From Paraburkholderia oxyphila NBRC 105797 (lineage in GTDB: Bacteria; Pseudomonadota; Gammaproteobacteria; Burkholderiales; Burkholderiaceae): a stretch of 64,000 bases of DNA. The stretch covers positions 62,001 to 126,000 of the forward strand of contig NZ_BAYD01000012.1 in NCBI RefSeq assembly GCF_000685075.1, given 5' to 3'. The notes beneath the pieces are model-generated. The model was not told the origin of the DNA. It ran no database searches and saw nothing but the letters and a program-made list of their open reading frames with translations. Within the stretch, counting starts at the first letter, position 1. Every line of letters begins with the position of its first letter. Positions 34,524 to 43,710 of the stretch are shown here, piece after piece. The position numbers were made by a program, and so were the translations under genes.

Positions 34524-37500
34524 ATGAACGAACGTGGCGACAATCGGCCTGGCGGGGCCACTGGACGCGCGTGTGAGACGGAACGCAAGGGAGACTCGGG
34601 TGTGGCGGCGCCCCGGCGCCGCGCCCATGCGCGGCTGGCGGCAAAGCACGCGCACCCGCTCCAGGCGAAGGCGATCGCAAGCGTCGTGGCGGCGCTGTTC
34701 GAGGCCATCTGGGCTTCGTCGGTGCTGGCCAACCCCACGGGCGCGCAGGTGGTGGCGGGCGGCGTGACGGTGAGCTCGCCCAGCTCCACGCAGATGAACA
34801 TCACGCAGAGCACGCCGAACGCCATCGTGAACTGGAACACGTTCTCGATCGGCGCGGGCGAGGCCGTGAACATCGCGCAGCCCTCGGTCACGTCGGCGCT
34901 GCTCAACCGCGTGGTGGGCAACGATCCCAGCAGCATCGCCGGACGCTTGAGCGCGAACGGCCGCGTGTTTCTCGTCAATCCGGCCGGCGTGATCTTCGCG
35001 CCGGGGTCTTCGGTGAACGTGGGCTCGCTCGTGGCGTCCACGCTCGGCATTTCGAATGCGGATTTCCTTGCGGGCAATTTCCATTTCGTCGGCAGTTCGC
35101 CGGGTGCCGTGGTCAATGCGGGGTCGATCACGGCGGCCGACGGCGGCACCATTGCGCTGCTCGGCGGCTCGGTCACCAACAGCGGCATGGTGGCGGCGAA
35201 GCTCGGCACCGTGGCGGTGGGCGCGGGCAGCGACGTCACGCTCGACTTCGCGGGCGACGGGCTCACGACGCTGAAGATCAACACGGGGACGGCCAACGCC
35301 TACCTCGGCAACACGGGCACGCTCGCCGCCGACGGCGGCACCGTGGTGATGAGCGCGCAGACCGCCGACGCGCTGGCGGGCACGGTCATCAACCAGCAGG
35401 GCATCGTGCGCGCGCAGAGTCTGGCCGAGCGTGACGGGCATATCGTGCTCGACGGCGGGACGAGCGGCGAGACCTATGTGTCGGGCACGCTCGACGCCTC
35501 GGGCGGCGCGGGGCTCACGGGCGGGCAGATCGACGTGACGGGCTACGACGTGGGCCTGCTCCAGGGCGCGAACCTCAATGCGAGCGGCGCGGCGGGCGGC
35601 GGAAGCGTGCGCTTCGGCGGCGGCTCGGCGGGACAGGACCCGACGATACGCGACGCGAATGCGATCTGGATGGACCCCTCGGCGCAGATCCATGCCGATG
35701 CGCTCACGAACGGCAACGGCGGGCATATCGTGGCGTATGGCACGACGGCGGCGCGCCTGTACGGGACGCTCACCGCGAACGGCGGGCCGCAGGGCGGCAA
35801 TGGCGGCTATATCGAGACCTCGGGGCATTATCTCGACACGAGCGGCGCCACGGTGCAGGCGCTCGCGCCGAAGGGCAAGGGCGGGACGTGGGAGCTCGAT
35901 CCGTTCGAGCTCGATATCGTGGCCCAGCCCACGGGGACGATAGCGTCGGGACCGACCTCGACGGGCTCGTCGAGCGTGATGTTCGGACCGGACCCGAGTT
36001 CGTCGGTGTTGCTGTTTACCGTGATCGACAACGAATTGAACAGCGGCACTTCGGTGACGGTGTCGACGGTCAATTCGCCGGTTTCCGCGAACGGCCTCGG
36101 CAACATCAACGTCGAGGCGCCGATCCAGATGACGGGGACCGCGCCCGCGACCCTCACGTTGAGCGCCTCGGGCTCGATCAACGTCTACGAGAACATCTTC
36201 TCGACCGGCGGGCCGCTCGGGATCGTGCTTGACGCCAACGTGGGCAACACGGCGAGCGGCAACCTCATCATGGTGCAGGGCGAATCGGGGGCGCCGGTTC
36301 AACTGTTCTCGAACGGCGGCGACATTACGATCGGCGTCAAGGCGGGTCAGCCCGGAACGTTCGACGGCGCGGCGGTGCTGCTCTCGTATGCCGATATCGA
36401 CGCCCGCGTGAACCAGTCGGCGTCGCAGTCGAGCGGGTCCATCACGATATACGGCCAGGCGCCCGGCGCGACGGCGGTCAGTGGACAGAACAATCTCAAC
36501 GCGGTCGGCATCTTCAGCTCGACCATTGCGACCTCGACGGGCGATATCGATATCGAGGGGAATCAGGGCAGCGGCATCAACAGCCCCGTTTCCGGGGTCT
36601 ATATCAGCTCGGCGGTGCAGCCCGAACCGGGCGGGCAGACTGCTGCGGCCAACCAGTCTTTGGTCATCGCAGGCAGTGGCGGGATCCGTATCTACGGCAT
36701 CGGCTCGGACCCGGTGGGTAATGAGGATTACCAGGTTTCGGGCGTCGCGATTGACGATGCCTCGACTATCCAGACCAACACCGGCACCATCGATATTCGC
36801 GGACAACTCGTGGGGGGGCGCACGGACAGCGGGTTTCTGTCCGATCAGGGCGTGGAGATCGGCAATTCGGTGCTGCTCAAGGTCGTGGACGGCGGGACGA
36901 TCTCGATTGCGGGGTCCAGCAACTCGACGAGTCTCGGCATCGAGCTCTCGAGCATCCTGAATGGTCAGCAGACAGGCAATCCCGACCTTTCGCCGGGCCC
37001 GGGGGGCACGCTGATCCTGCGCGCGGCCAACAATGGCGACGCCACCAGCTTCGCCGTCTACGGGACGATACAGAGCTCGACGGGAGGCTCGACGCTGGTC
37101 CTGCTGCCCGGGGTCGTCAACTCGGACTTCAGCTTCGGCAGCGCGGACACGACGCCCATCAACGTGAACAGCAGCGCGCCGGGCTTCAGCATCAATGCCG
37201 CGGCAATGACCCTGTTCCCGGGCTTCGGGACCGTGATTATCGGCAGTTCGACGCAGACGGGCCTCATCACCGTCGATCCGGAGACCTCGTTTGCGACGAA
37301 CGTGACGCTCGAAGCGAACGGTTCGGGCAGCCAGGGGATTTCGCTCCCCTCCGGCGCCGTGGCGGTGGGCTATACGTTGACGCTCGAGTCGGCGGGGCCG
37401 GTCACGCAGGGGGGGGCGATCCAGGCCGAAACGCTGGTGCTCGCCGGGCCGGGCACGTTCACGCTCACCAACGCGGACAACAGCGTGAACGTTCTCTCCG

Positions 37501-40500
37501 TGAACGGCACGGGCGACGTCAGCTTCACGAATGCCGATGACATCGCGCTGGAGGCGTTCACGTCGCCAACCTACGACGCGGGCACGGGCACGTTCGGTAC
37601 GGTCGGCAGCGTGGGCAGCGACGCGCTCACGCCGGGCGGGAATCTGGGCGTGACGGCCAATGGCTCCATCTACCTCTATGCGCCGGTGCTCGCGTCGGGC
37701 AGCAACACGACGTTCTCGCTGCAGGCGTCGGGCGGCATCTCGACCAATCCCGAAAGCGACGGCACGAGCATAGGCGTGGCGCAGGGCGGCGGCGCGCTCA
37801 ACGTGGTATTCGACGCCAATGTGGGCGGCGCGAATCCGGGCAGCTACGGCGTCACGCTCAATCAGTTCGCGCTGAACACCAACGGCGGCAGCTTCACGAT
37901 CGGCGACACCGGCCCGAGCCCGGTCAACATCCAGAATTCGACCATTGCCACCCAGGGCGGCGCCGTGAACATCGCGGGGACGAACGCGTTCGGCGATGGC
38001 GTCGCCATCGGCTACACGGCCATCAGCTCGGCGGGCGGCAACGTGACGATCTCGGGCACGTCGCTCTACGACGGCAATGGCATCACGTTCAACCAGAGTT
38101 CGATCGGGACGACGAATGGATCCGTCGCATTGACCGGCACGGGCGACGCGACCGCCATCAGCGGCGAGCTGGTTTACAACGGCATCTCGATCTCGGGCGT
38201 GGGATCCGGCAACGCGCCCGCCATCGACGTGACGGGCAGCGGTTCCGTCACGCTCACCGGGACGATGCTCGACGGCCCGGGCTATGGCGTCCTGCTCGCG
38301 AATACGTCGATTGCCGCGAACGGCGGAGCGATCGGGTTGTACAGCACGGCGTCGGGATCGACGGCCACGACCGGCGTGCAGGTCAACACGTCGACGATCG
38401 GCAATACCAGCGGCGCGGTGACGCTGACCGGCATCGGCAGCGCGGACGGCGTCACACTGAGCGACTCGTCGATCGCCACCAGCAGCGGCAACGCCACCGT
38501 GAACGGCACGGCAACGGGCTCGGGAACCGGCGTCTACATGTCGGGCGGCACCGTGAGCACGACGGGCGGCAGCATCGCGCTGAACGGCACCGCGGGCAGC
38601 AGTTCCGCGACTTTCGCTTACGGCGTGGAGATCTTCCCCTTGAGTCCGGCAATCTCGGCGCTCACGACCGGCGGCGCTGGCGCGATCACCATCACGGGCA
38701 CGGCAACGGGCAGCTATGGATACGGCATGATTCTCGACAGCACGCCGCTCACGACCGCGGGCGGCGGCGTCACGTTGACGGGCACGGCGAATGTCGCTTC
38801 GAGCGGCGTGGGCGTCAGCCTGGGCGATATGCTGGTCAGCACCGGGGCCGGCAGCGTGCAGATCGCGGGCACCACGAACGTTGCCGCGGGCCAGACGGCC
38901 ACGGGCGGAACCGGCGTGTCGATCTACGGCAGCTCGATCCAGACCACCAGCGGCAACGTGCAGTTGAGCGGCACGACAACGGGTGCGACTGCCTACGCCT
39001 ATGGCACGGCCATCGAAGGCGGCTACACCGCGAGCGGCGGCACGGCCGCGCAGCCGGCGATCCAGACGGCAAGCGGCTCGATATCGGTCAACGGCAGCGT
39101 GCCTGCCACGACGTCGGGCAGCATTGCCGTCGACCTCTCCAGCGCGGCCATCGCCTCGACCAGCGGCACGATCGCGCTCACGGGCCTGACCACGGGCACG
39201 CCTGCGACCGGCGTCTCCTCCAATGGCGTCGTGCTCGGCAGCCAGACCGCCGACTCCAGCTCCGACGCACCGGTGACCCTGAGCACGCCCGTCACCGTCA
39301 CGACGGGCAGCGGCACGCTCTCGATCTACGGCAGCGGCTCGGGCTCCGACGCCCAGGGCGTGCTGGTCGCCGACGGCTCGCAGATCGTCTCGAACAACGG
39401 CGGCGCCATCGATATTCGCGGCGTGGTCACGAGCCCGACCACGAGCACGAGCGGCGGCAATATTCAGTATGACTACGGCACGCTCATATACAACGGCACG
39501 ATCACGGCCACGCAACCCAACACGACCATTTCGATCGCGGGTTCGACCAATACCTCCGATGCGGGCCTCGCGTTCGGCGCCGTGCCGGTGTCGAGCGACT
39601 TCTATTACAACTCGGGCACCGTACAGGTCAACGCGGGGACGAACGGCACGCTCGCGCTGCGCGCCGCCAACGACGGCACGGCGACGAGCTTCGCCGACGC
39701 GGGCGCGGCGGTCTCCGCCACCAGCGGCACACTCGCGTTCATGCCCGCGAGCATCAACCCGACCAGCTTCGCCTTCATGGCCGGGGACGGCACGCCGATC
39801 ACGCTGTTCGGCACGGGCGCGGCGGGCCTGAGCATCGACGCGGCCACCTACGCGCTGTTCTCCGGCTTCTCGACGCTGGTGCTCGGTTCGAGCACGCAAA
39901 CGGGCCTCATCACCGTGAGCGGCGTGTGCCCGTCGCAAGGCGCCTGCACGTCGCTCGAAAAACCCAGCGCGAACGAGAACCTCACGCTCATCAACACCGG
40001 CAGCGGCAGCCAGGGCATTCAACTGCTCTACGGCATCTCGCTCGGCAGCAATACGCTCACGCTCGCTTCGGCGGGCGCGGTGACCGACCCGGGCGGCATT
40101 CAGGCGGCGGGGCTGCTGCTCGAGGGGCCAGGAAACTTCACGCTGAATGATCCGCAAAACGACGTGGGCGTGCTCGCGATGCTCAACGCGGGCAACGTGA
40201 ACTTCCTGAATTCGACGAGCTTCGTGATCGGCCCGATCGTGAGCCGTTCGTTCGACGCGGCCTCGAATGCGGCCACCACCATCGACGCGACCAACTCCAC
40301 GCTCACCGGCAACCTGCTGGCCCAGGCGGCGACGGGCGGCATCGGCCTCGGCGGCGGCACGGCCTCGCCGAGCGGCCCGACGGGCGGCAAGAACACCAAC
40401 CTGAGCGCGGGCGGCACGATCGATCTCGTGATGGAGAACGGCGTCTTTACCGATAACGGCACCGGCAACATCAGCGCCACGAACGGCTGGCGCATCTGGG

Positions 40501-41162
40501 CCTCGACATGGAACGGCGAAACGCGCGGCAACGTGCAGCCCAACACCGCGCAGCCGAACTTCTACGGCTGCAGCTACGGCGCGGGATGCAGCTGGGGCGG
40601 CGTGGTGCCGCTTTCGGGCGACCACTTCGTTTATGTCGCGCGGCCCACGGTGATCGTCACGGCCGACGGCGAGGTCAAGATCGAAGGCGCACCGAACCCG
40701 AACTTCGGCTATACGATCAGCGGCCTCATCAACGGCGACCCCAGCTCCACCTTGAGCGGCACGCTTTCGAGCAGCGCGACGACCGGCTCGCCGCCGGGAC
40801 AATACGCGATCGATCCGGCGTTCCTCTCGAGCGTGGGCTATATCGTGCAGAACGTGCCGGGCACGCTGACCGTGACCGCTGCGGCCGCGCAGGCGCCGAA
40901 GGCGCCGCTCTACGACCCCGACCTGCCGCTCGCCGTGAGCGCGATGCAGTCGTTCTTCGGCATGAGCGAGAAGACCTTCGTGTACGAGAACAACCTGCAG
41001 GGCACCAATATCTGCGTCGGGTCGAATCAGCCGCTGTTCACGACCACGCCGCCCGGCGACAACCAGGACCTGCTCGCGGTCGAGTGGAAGCGCGTGCGCT
41101 CGCAGCCCAATCTGAACAGCTGCATGTTGCTCAATGGGCAGCATGGGTGTGGAGATTTTTGA
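34524..41162 (+). CDS. giant TpsA exoprotein with filamentous-hemagglutinin TPS domain
   Basis: A 2,212-residue secreted beta-helix protein. An extended signal (about residues 1-72) precedes the TPS domain (about 73-330) with NPTGAQVVAG, VNWNTFSIG, NRVVG and FLVNPAGVIFAPGSSVNVG. The long middle is Gly/Ser/Thr-rich repeats. A module of about 320 residues occurs twice (about 716-1039 and 1592-1922; both contain GSSTQTGLITV and GSGSQGI). Near the end is an MBG-like domain (VIVTADGEVKIEGAPNPNFGY), then a tail with three cysteines (2164, 2200, 2209) ending NGQHGCGDF. The ATG at 34524 has GAGGTG upstream. Likely an adhesin; the terminal cysteines suggest surface tethering as in HMW1. Confidence 0.9.
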   Translation: MNERGDNRPGGATGRACETERKGDSGVAAPRRRAHARLAAKHAHPLQAKAIASVVAALFEAIWASSVLANPTGAQVVAGGVTVSSPSSTQMNITQSTPNAIVNWNTFSIGAGEAVNIAQPSVTSALLNRVVGNDPSSIAGRLSANGRVFLVNPAGVIFAPGSSVNVGSLVASTLGISNADFLAGNFHFVGSSPGAVVNAGSITAADGGTIALLGGSVTNSGMVAAKLGTVAVGAGSDVTLDFAGDGLTTLKINTGTANAYLGNTGTLAADGGTVVMSAQTADALAGTVINQQGIVRAQSLAERDGHIVLDGGTSGETYVSGTLDASGGAGLTGGQIDVTGYDVGLLQGANLNASGAAGGGSVRFGGGSAGQDPTIRDANAIWMDPSAQIHADALTNGNGGHIVAYGTTAARLYGTLTANGGPQGGNGGYIETSGHYLDTSGATVQALAPKGKGGTWELDPFELDIVAQPTGTIASGPTSTGSSSVMFGPDPSSSVLLFTVIDNELNSGTSVTVSTVNSPVSANGLGNINVEAPIQMTGTAPATLTLSASGSINVYENIFSTGGPLGIVLDANVGNTASGNLIMVQGESGAPVQLFSNGGDITIGVKAGQPGTFDGAAVLLSYADIDARVNQSASQSSGSITIYGQAPGATAVSGQNNLNAVGIFSSTIATSTGDIDIEGNQGSGINSPVSGVYISSAVQPEPGGQTAAANQSLVIAGSGGIRIYGIGSDPVGNEDYQVSGVAIDDASTIQTNTGTIDIRGQLVGGRTDSGFLSDQGVEIGNSVLLKVVDGGTISIAGSSNSTSLGIELSSILNGQQTGNPDLSPGPGGTLILRAANNGDATSFAVYGTIQSSTGGSTLVLLPGVVNSDFSFGSADTTPINVNSSAPGFSINAAAMTLFPGFGTVIIGSSTQTGLITVDPETSFATNVTLEANGSGSQGISLPSGAVAVGYTLTLESAGPVTQGGAIQAETLVLAGPGTFTLTNADNSVNVLSVNGTGDVSFTNADDIALEAFTSPTYDAGTGTFGTVGSVGSDALTPGGNLGVTANGSIYLYAPVLASGSNTTFSLQASGGISTNPESDGTSIGVAQGGGALNVVFDANVGGANPGSYGVTLNQFALNTNGGSFTIGDTGPSPVNIQNSTIATQGGAVNIAGTNAFGDGVAIGYTAISSAGGNVTISGTSLYDGNGITFNQSSIGTTNGSVALTGTGDATAISGELVYNGISISGVGSGNAPAIDVTGSGSVTLTGTMLDGPGYGVLLANTSIAANGGAIGLYSTASGSTATTGVQVNTSTIGNTSGAVTLTGIGSADGVTLSDSSIATSSGNATVNGTATGSGTGVYMSGGTVSTTGGSIALNGTAGSSSATFAYGVEIFPLSPAISALTTGGAGAITITGTATGSYGYGMILDSTPLTTAGGGVTLTGTANVASSGVGVSLGDMLVSTGAGSVQIAGTTNVAAGQTATGGTGVSIYGSSIQTTSGNVQLSGTTTGATAYAYGTAIEGGYTASGGTAAQPAIQTASGSISVNGSVPATTSGSIAVDLSSAAIASTSGTIALTGLTTGTPATGVSSNGVVLGSQTADSSSDAPVTLSTPVTVTTGSGTLSIYGSGSGSDAQGVLVADGSQIVSNNGGAIDIRGVVTSPTTSTSGGNIQYDYGTLIYNGTITATQPNTTISIAGSTNTSDAGLAFGAVPVSSDFYYNSGTVQVNAGTNGTLALRAANDGTATSFADAGAAVSATSGTLAFMPASINPTSFAFMAGDGTPITLFGTGAAGLSIDAATYALFSGFSTLVLGSSTQTGLITVSGVCPSQGACTSLEKPSANENLTLINTGSGSQGIQLLYGISLGSNTLTLASAGAVTDPGGIQAAGLLLEGPGNFTLNDPQNDVGVLAMLNAGNVNFLNSTSFVIGPIVSRSFDAASNAATTIDATNSTLTGNLLAQAATGGIGLGGGTASPSGPTGGKNTNLSAGGTIDLVMENGVFTDNGTGNISATNGWRIWASTWNGETRGNVQPNTAQPNFYGCSYGAGCSWGGVVPLSGDHFVYVARPTVIVTADGEVKIEGAPNPNFGYTISGLINGDPSSTLSGTLSSSATTGSPPGQYAIDPAFLSSVGYIVQNVPGTLTVTAAAAQAPKAPLYDPDLPLAVSAMQSFFGMSEKTFVYENNLQGTNICVGSNQPLFTTTPPGDNQDLLAVEWKRVRSQPNLNSCMLLNGQHGCGDF

Positions 41163-41220
41163 GGACCTTTCTTTCGGGGCACACGGCTTTGCGCCGGGCG
41201 TCAACGAAGCGGAGCAGCCA

Positions 41221-41781
41221 ATGTCGGACATTCTTCTCAGCGTGCCCTATGTCAGCCAGGTCAATATCGGTGGCCATATCCACGCTGGTGCTGGGCGAAC
41301 CGAGCGAATGGGCTGCTGGTATGCCGCCGTGTCCATGCTCGGCTACTACCGCGAAATCGGTCCGCGGCTTGGCGTGCCTGCGCAATATGTCAAGGCGGAC
41401 GGCACGCCGCATGAGGTCGACGCCAAAGGGAACATTCAGCCTCGCGGTATGGGCGCCAACTATCCGGTGCTCGTGACGAACGAAGGCCTGAGCATGGTCC
41501 CGCTTCCCGCGGACAAGAAATGGACGTGTGAAAAGCTTGCGGAGATCCTGCGTGATTGCGGCCCCTGCTATGTCCGCACCAAGCTATTCGATGCAAAAGG
41601 AGCCCATGTCGGCGGCCATATCGTTGTCTTGATCGGTTCCAGGCCGAGCGCGAACGCCGTTGTCATCCACGATCCTGCAAAGGGGCCGAACATCGAAATC
41701 ACCATCGATGACCTGAACAAGCGGTTCAACTGGGATGACACGCCACTGGCTCAATACAGCATGATGTGCAAATTGCAGTAG
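41221..41781 (+). CDS. papain-like cysteine peptidase (AvrRpt2-like fold)
   Basis: A 186-residue protein with a complete papain-like triad: C32 in MGCWYAAVSML, H133 in HVGGHIVVLIG and D151 in VIHDPAKG; Q13 may form the oxyanion hole. These features match the AvrRpt2/C39-like peptidase group, which contains plant-pathogen effectors and bacterial toxins. There is no signal peptide or transmembrane segment. GGAG lies 6 nt before the ATG. It starts 58 nt after the tpsA stop, the last gene of the CHAT-TpsB-TpsA run. It may process TpsA, act as an effector, or be unrelated. No immunity gene is evident next to it. Confidence 0.75.
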   Translation: MSDILLSVPYVSQVNIGGHIHAGAGRTERMGCWYAAVSMLGYYREIGPRLGVPAQYVKADGTPHEVDAKGNIQPRGMGANYPVLVTNEGLSMVPLPADKKWTCEKLAEILRDCGPCYVRTKLFDAKGAHVGGHIVVLIGSRPSANAVVIHDPAKGPNIEITIDDLNKRFNWDDTPLAQYSMMCKLQ

Positions 41782-42039
41782 CGAATCGAGCAGCCGCAGG
41801 TGGGGGCCTTTTCCTGAATTAGCTGAGGCTGAGCCGAGATTAGCGGCACGGCACACCCGCCACACCCACATCGAAAGCGTTCCCGCGCAGCAGCGCGGCA
41901 ACGCCGCATCGTCCGAGTGGACGATGGACCGGCGCGAGCGCGCCTGTACCGTAGTGGTCAGCAATCCGGGGCGGTGTGCGTCCAACCGCGTGGCGCCAGC
42001 GTATCGCCTCACCGGATCATCATCGAATAGAGACTATCT

Positions 42040-42795
42040 ATGGCACTGCTAATCAACAAAATCGCGCTGGTCACCGGTGCGGGCCAGGGCGTGGGTCAAG
42101 GCGTGGCATTGGCGCTCGCCGCCGAGGGTGCGGCGGTTGCCGTGGTCGGCCGCACGCTGGACAAGTTGCTGGCCACTTGCGAAACGATACGCCAGCGCGG
42201 CGGCGTGGCCGAGCCGTTCCTGTGCGACGTGATGGACGGCGCCCAGATCACGCGCTGCGTGGAGGCGGTCGTAGCGCGCTTCGGCGGCGTGCAGATTCTC
42301 GTCAACAACGCACAGGTCGTGCCGCTCGGCCGCCTGCTGGAAGTGACCGACGAAGCCTTCGTGGCCGGCTTCGATTCGGGCCCGCTTGCGACCTTGCGCT
42401 TGATGCGCGCCTGCCATCCGTATTTGAAGGGCGACGGCGTGATCGTGAATTTCGCGTCCTCCGCGGCGGTGCGCTGGGACGCCTCGGGCTATGGCGCCTA
42501 TGCGGCGACCAAGGAGGCGATCCGGTCACTGACGCGCGCGGCCGCGTGCGAATGGGGCCCGGACGGGATCCGCGTGAACGCGGTGGCGCCGCATGCCTTG
42601 TCGCCGGGCCTGAAGGGCTGGGTGGACGAGCATCCGCAGGAAGCCGCCGCATTCTTCAAGACGATTCCGCTCGGACGCGTCGGCGATTGCGAGCGCGACA
42701 TCGGCCGCGCGATCGTGTGGCTGGCGAGTACGGACGCGGGCTATCTGACCGGTGCGACGCTGCCGCTGGACGGCGGCCAGGCTTATTGGGGTTGA
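42040..42795 (+). CDS. SDR-family oxidoreductase
   Basis: A 251-residue classical short-chain dehydrogenase/reductase. The NAD(P)-binding motif is TGAGQGVGQGVA (TGxxxGxG) near residue 12; ILVNNAQ replaces NNAG. The catalytic motif is YGAYAATKEA (Y and K spaced by three), with serine in FASSAAVRWD. The C-terminus (YLTGATLPLDGGQAYWG) is typical. First gene of the catabolic cluster. Substrate unknown, probably an alcohol or hydroxy acid intermediate. Confidence 0.85.
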   Translation: MALLINKIALVTGAGQGVGQGVALALAAEGAAVAVVGRTLDKLLATCETIRQRGGVAEPFLCDVMDGAQITRCVEAVVARFGGVQILVNNAQVVPLGRLLEVTDEAFVAGFDSGPLATLRLMRACHPYLKGDGVIVNFASSAAVRWDASGYGAYAATKEAIRSLTRAAACEWGPDGIRVNAVAPHALSPGLKGWVDEHPQEAAAFFKTIPLGRVGDCERDIGRAIVWLASTDAGYLTGATLPLDGGQAYWG

Positions 42796-42801
42796 AAGCG
42801 T

Positions 42802-42818
42802 GCGCCCGTTGCGGGCGC
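42802..42818 (+). other. short GC hairpin between the two SDR genes
   Basis: GCGCCCG-TTG-CGGGCGC directly follows the first SDR stop. There is no U-run, so it may stabilise a transcript end or attenuate rather than terminate. Confidence 0.4.
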
Positions 42819-42875
42819 GCTTGGGCAAACGACAGGTGGCGCGACGCGCCATGCAATTGAAGAGGATAGCGAAAC

Positions 42876-43652
42876 ATGGCTCGACTGACTGGTAAAACCG
42901 CAATCGTAACGGGGGGCGCACGCGGCATGGGCGCGGCGACCTGCCGTTTGTTCGTTGAAGAGGGCGCGCGCGTGGTGATCGCCGACGTGCTCGAAGCCGA
43001 GGGCCAGGCGCTGGCCCGCGAACTGGGCGACGCCGCGCGCTTCGTGCGCCTCGACGTGACGGATGAAGCGGACTGGGCGCACGTGGCGGCATTCACGACC
43101 GAGGTGTTCGGCCGGATCGACGTGCTGGTGAACAACGCTGCCATCTTGATGTTCGGCGGCGTGACGGATTTGACGAAGCAGGACTTCGAGCGCGTCCTGT
43201 CGATCAACCTCGTGGGCACGTTCACGGGCATCCGCACGATTGCGCCGCTGATGAAGGCGCAGGGTTCCGGCTCGATCGTGAACATCTCGTCGGTGGACGG
43301 GCTGCGCGGCGTCAACGCGCTCGCCCCTTATGTGGCGAGCAAATGGGGCGTGCGCGGACTCACCAAGGTTGCGGCGCTCGAACTCGGCCATCAGGGCGTG
43401 CGCGTCAATTCGGTGCATCCGGGCGGCGTGAACACGGTCATGTCGAATCCGACGGGCGCACCGCTCGAAGAGATCAACAAGCATTACGCGAACGTGCCGC
43501 TGCAACGCGTCGGCTTGCCGGAAGAGGTTGCGCGCGCAACGCTTTTTCTCGCCAGCGACGAAGCCTCATACTGCAATGGCGCGGAGCTCGCGGTGGATGG
43601 CGGCATGACCGCCGGTGCGTACTATCCCGGCTTGCCCGGCGCGCCGTTCTGA
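42876..43652 (+). CDS. SDR-family oxidoreductase (FabG/glucose-1-dehydrogenase-like)
   Basis: A 258-residue classical SDR. Motifs are TGGARGMGAATC (cofactor), DVTDEADW (adenine pocket), VLVNNAAIL, catalytic S in NISSVDGLRG and YVASKWGVRGL (Tyr and Lys). It resembles 3-alpha/20-beta-hydroxysteroid or glucose-1-dehydrogenase annotations, but the true substrate is open. GAGGA precedes the ATG. It lies 80 nt after the first SDR in the same direction and converges with the LacI gene. Confidence 0.87.
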   Translation: MARLTGKTAIVTGGARGMGAATCRLFVEEGARVVIADVLEAEGQALARELGDAARFVRLDVTDEADWAHVAAFTTEVFGRIDVLVNNAAILMFGGVTDLTKQDFERVLSINLVGTFTGIRTIAPLMKAQGSGSIVNISSVDGLRGVNALAPYVASKWGVRGLTKVAALELGHQGVRVNSVHPGGVNTVMSNPTGAPLEEINKHYANVPLQRVGLPEEVARATLFLASDEASYCNGAELAVDGGMTAGAYYPGLPGAPF

Positions 43653-43710
43653 GCGTTAGCCAATCTTCAAGCGTGCCGTGCGCCGGGCGCGGCACGTTGC
43701 TCGTTACTCG

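Noticed and set aside
32643..41231. A 2,862-codon open frame on the minus strand opposite tpsB/tpsA
   Set aside because: High-GC antisense shadow of the TpsA beta-helix gene: arginine/alanine/histidine-rich, no domains and no ribosome site. The plus-strand genes have clear domains.
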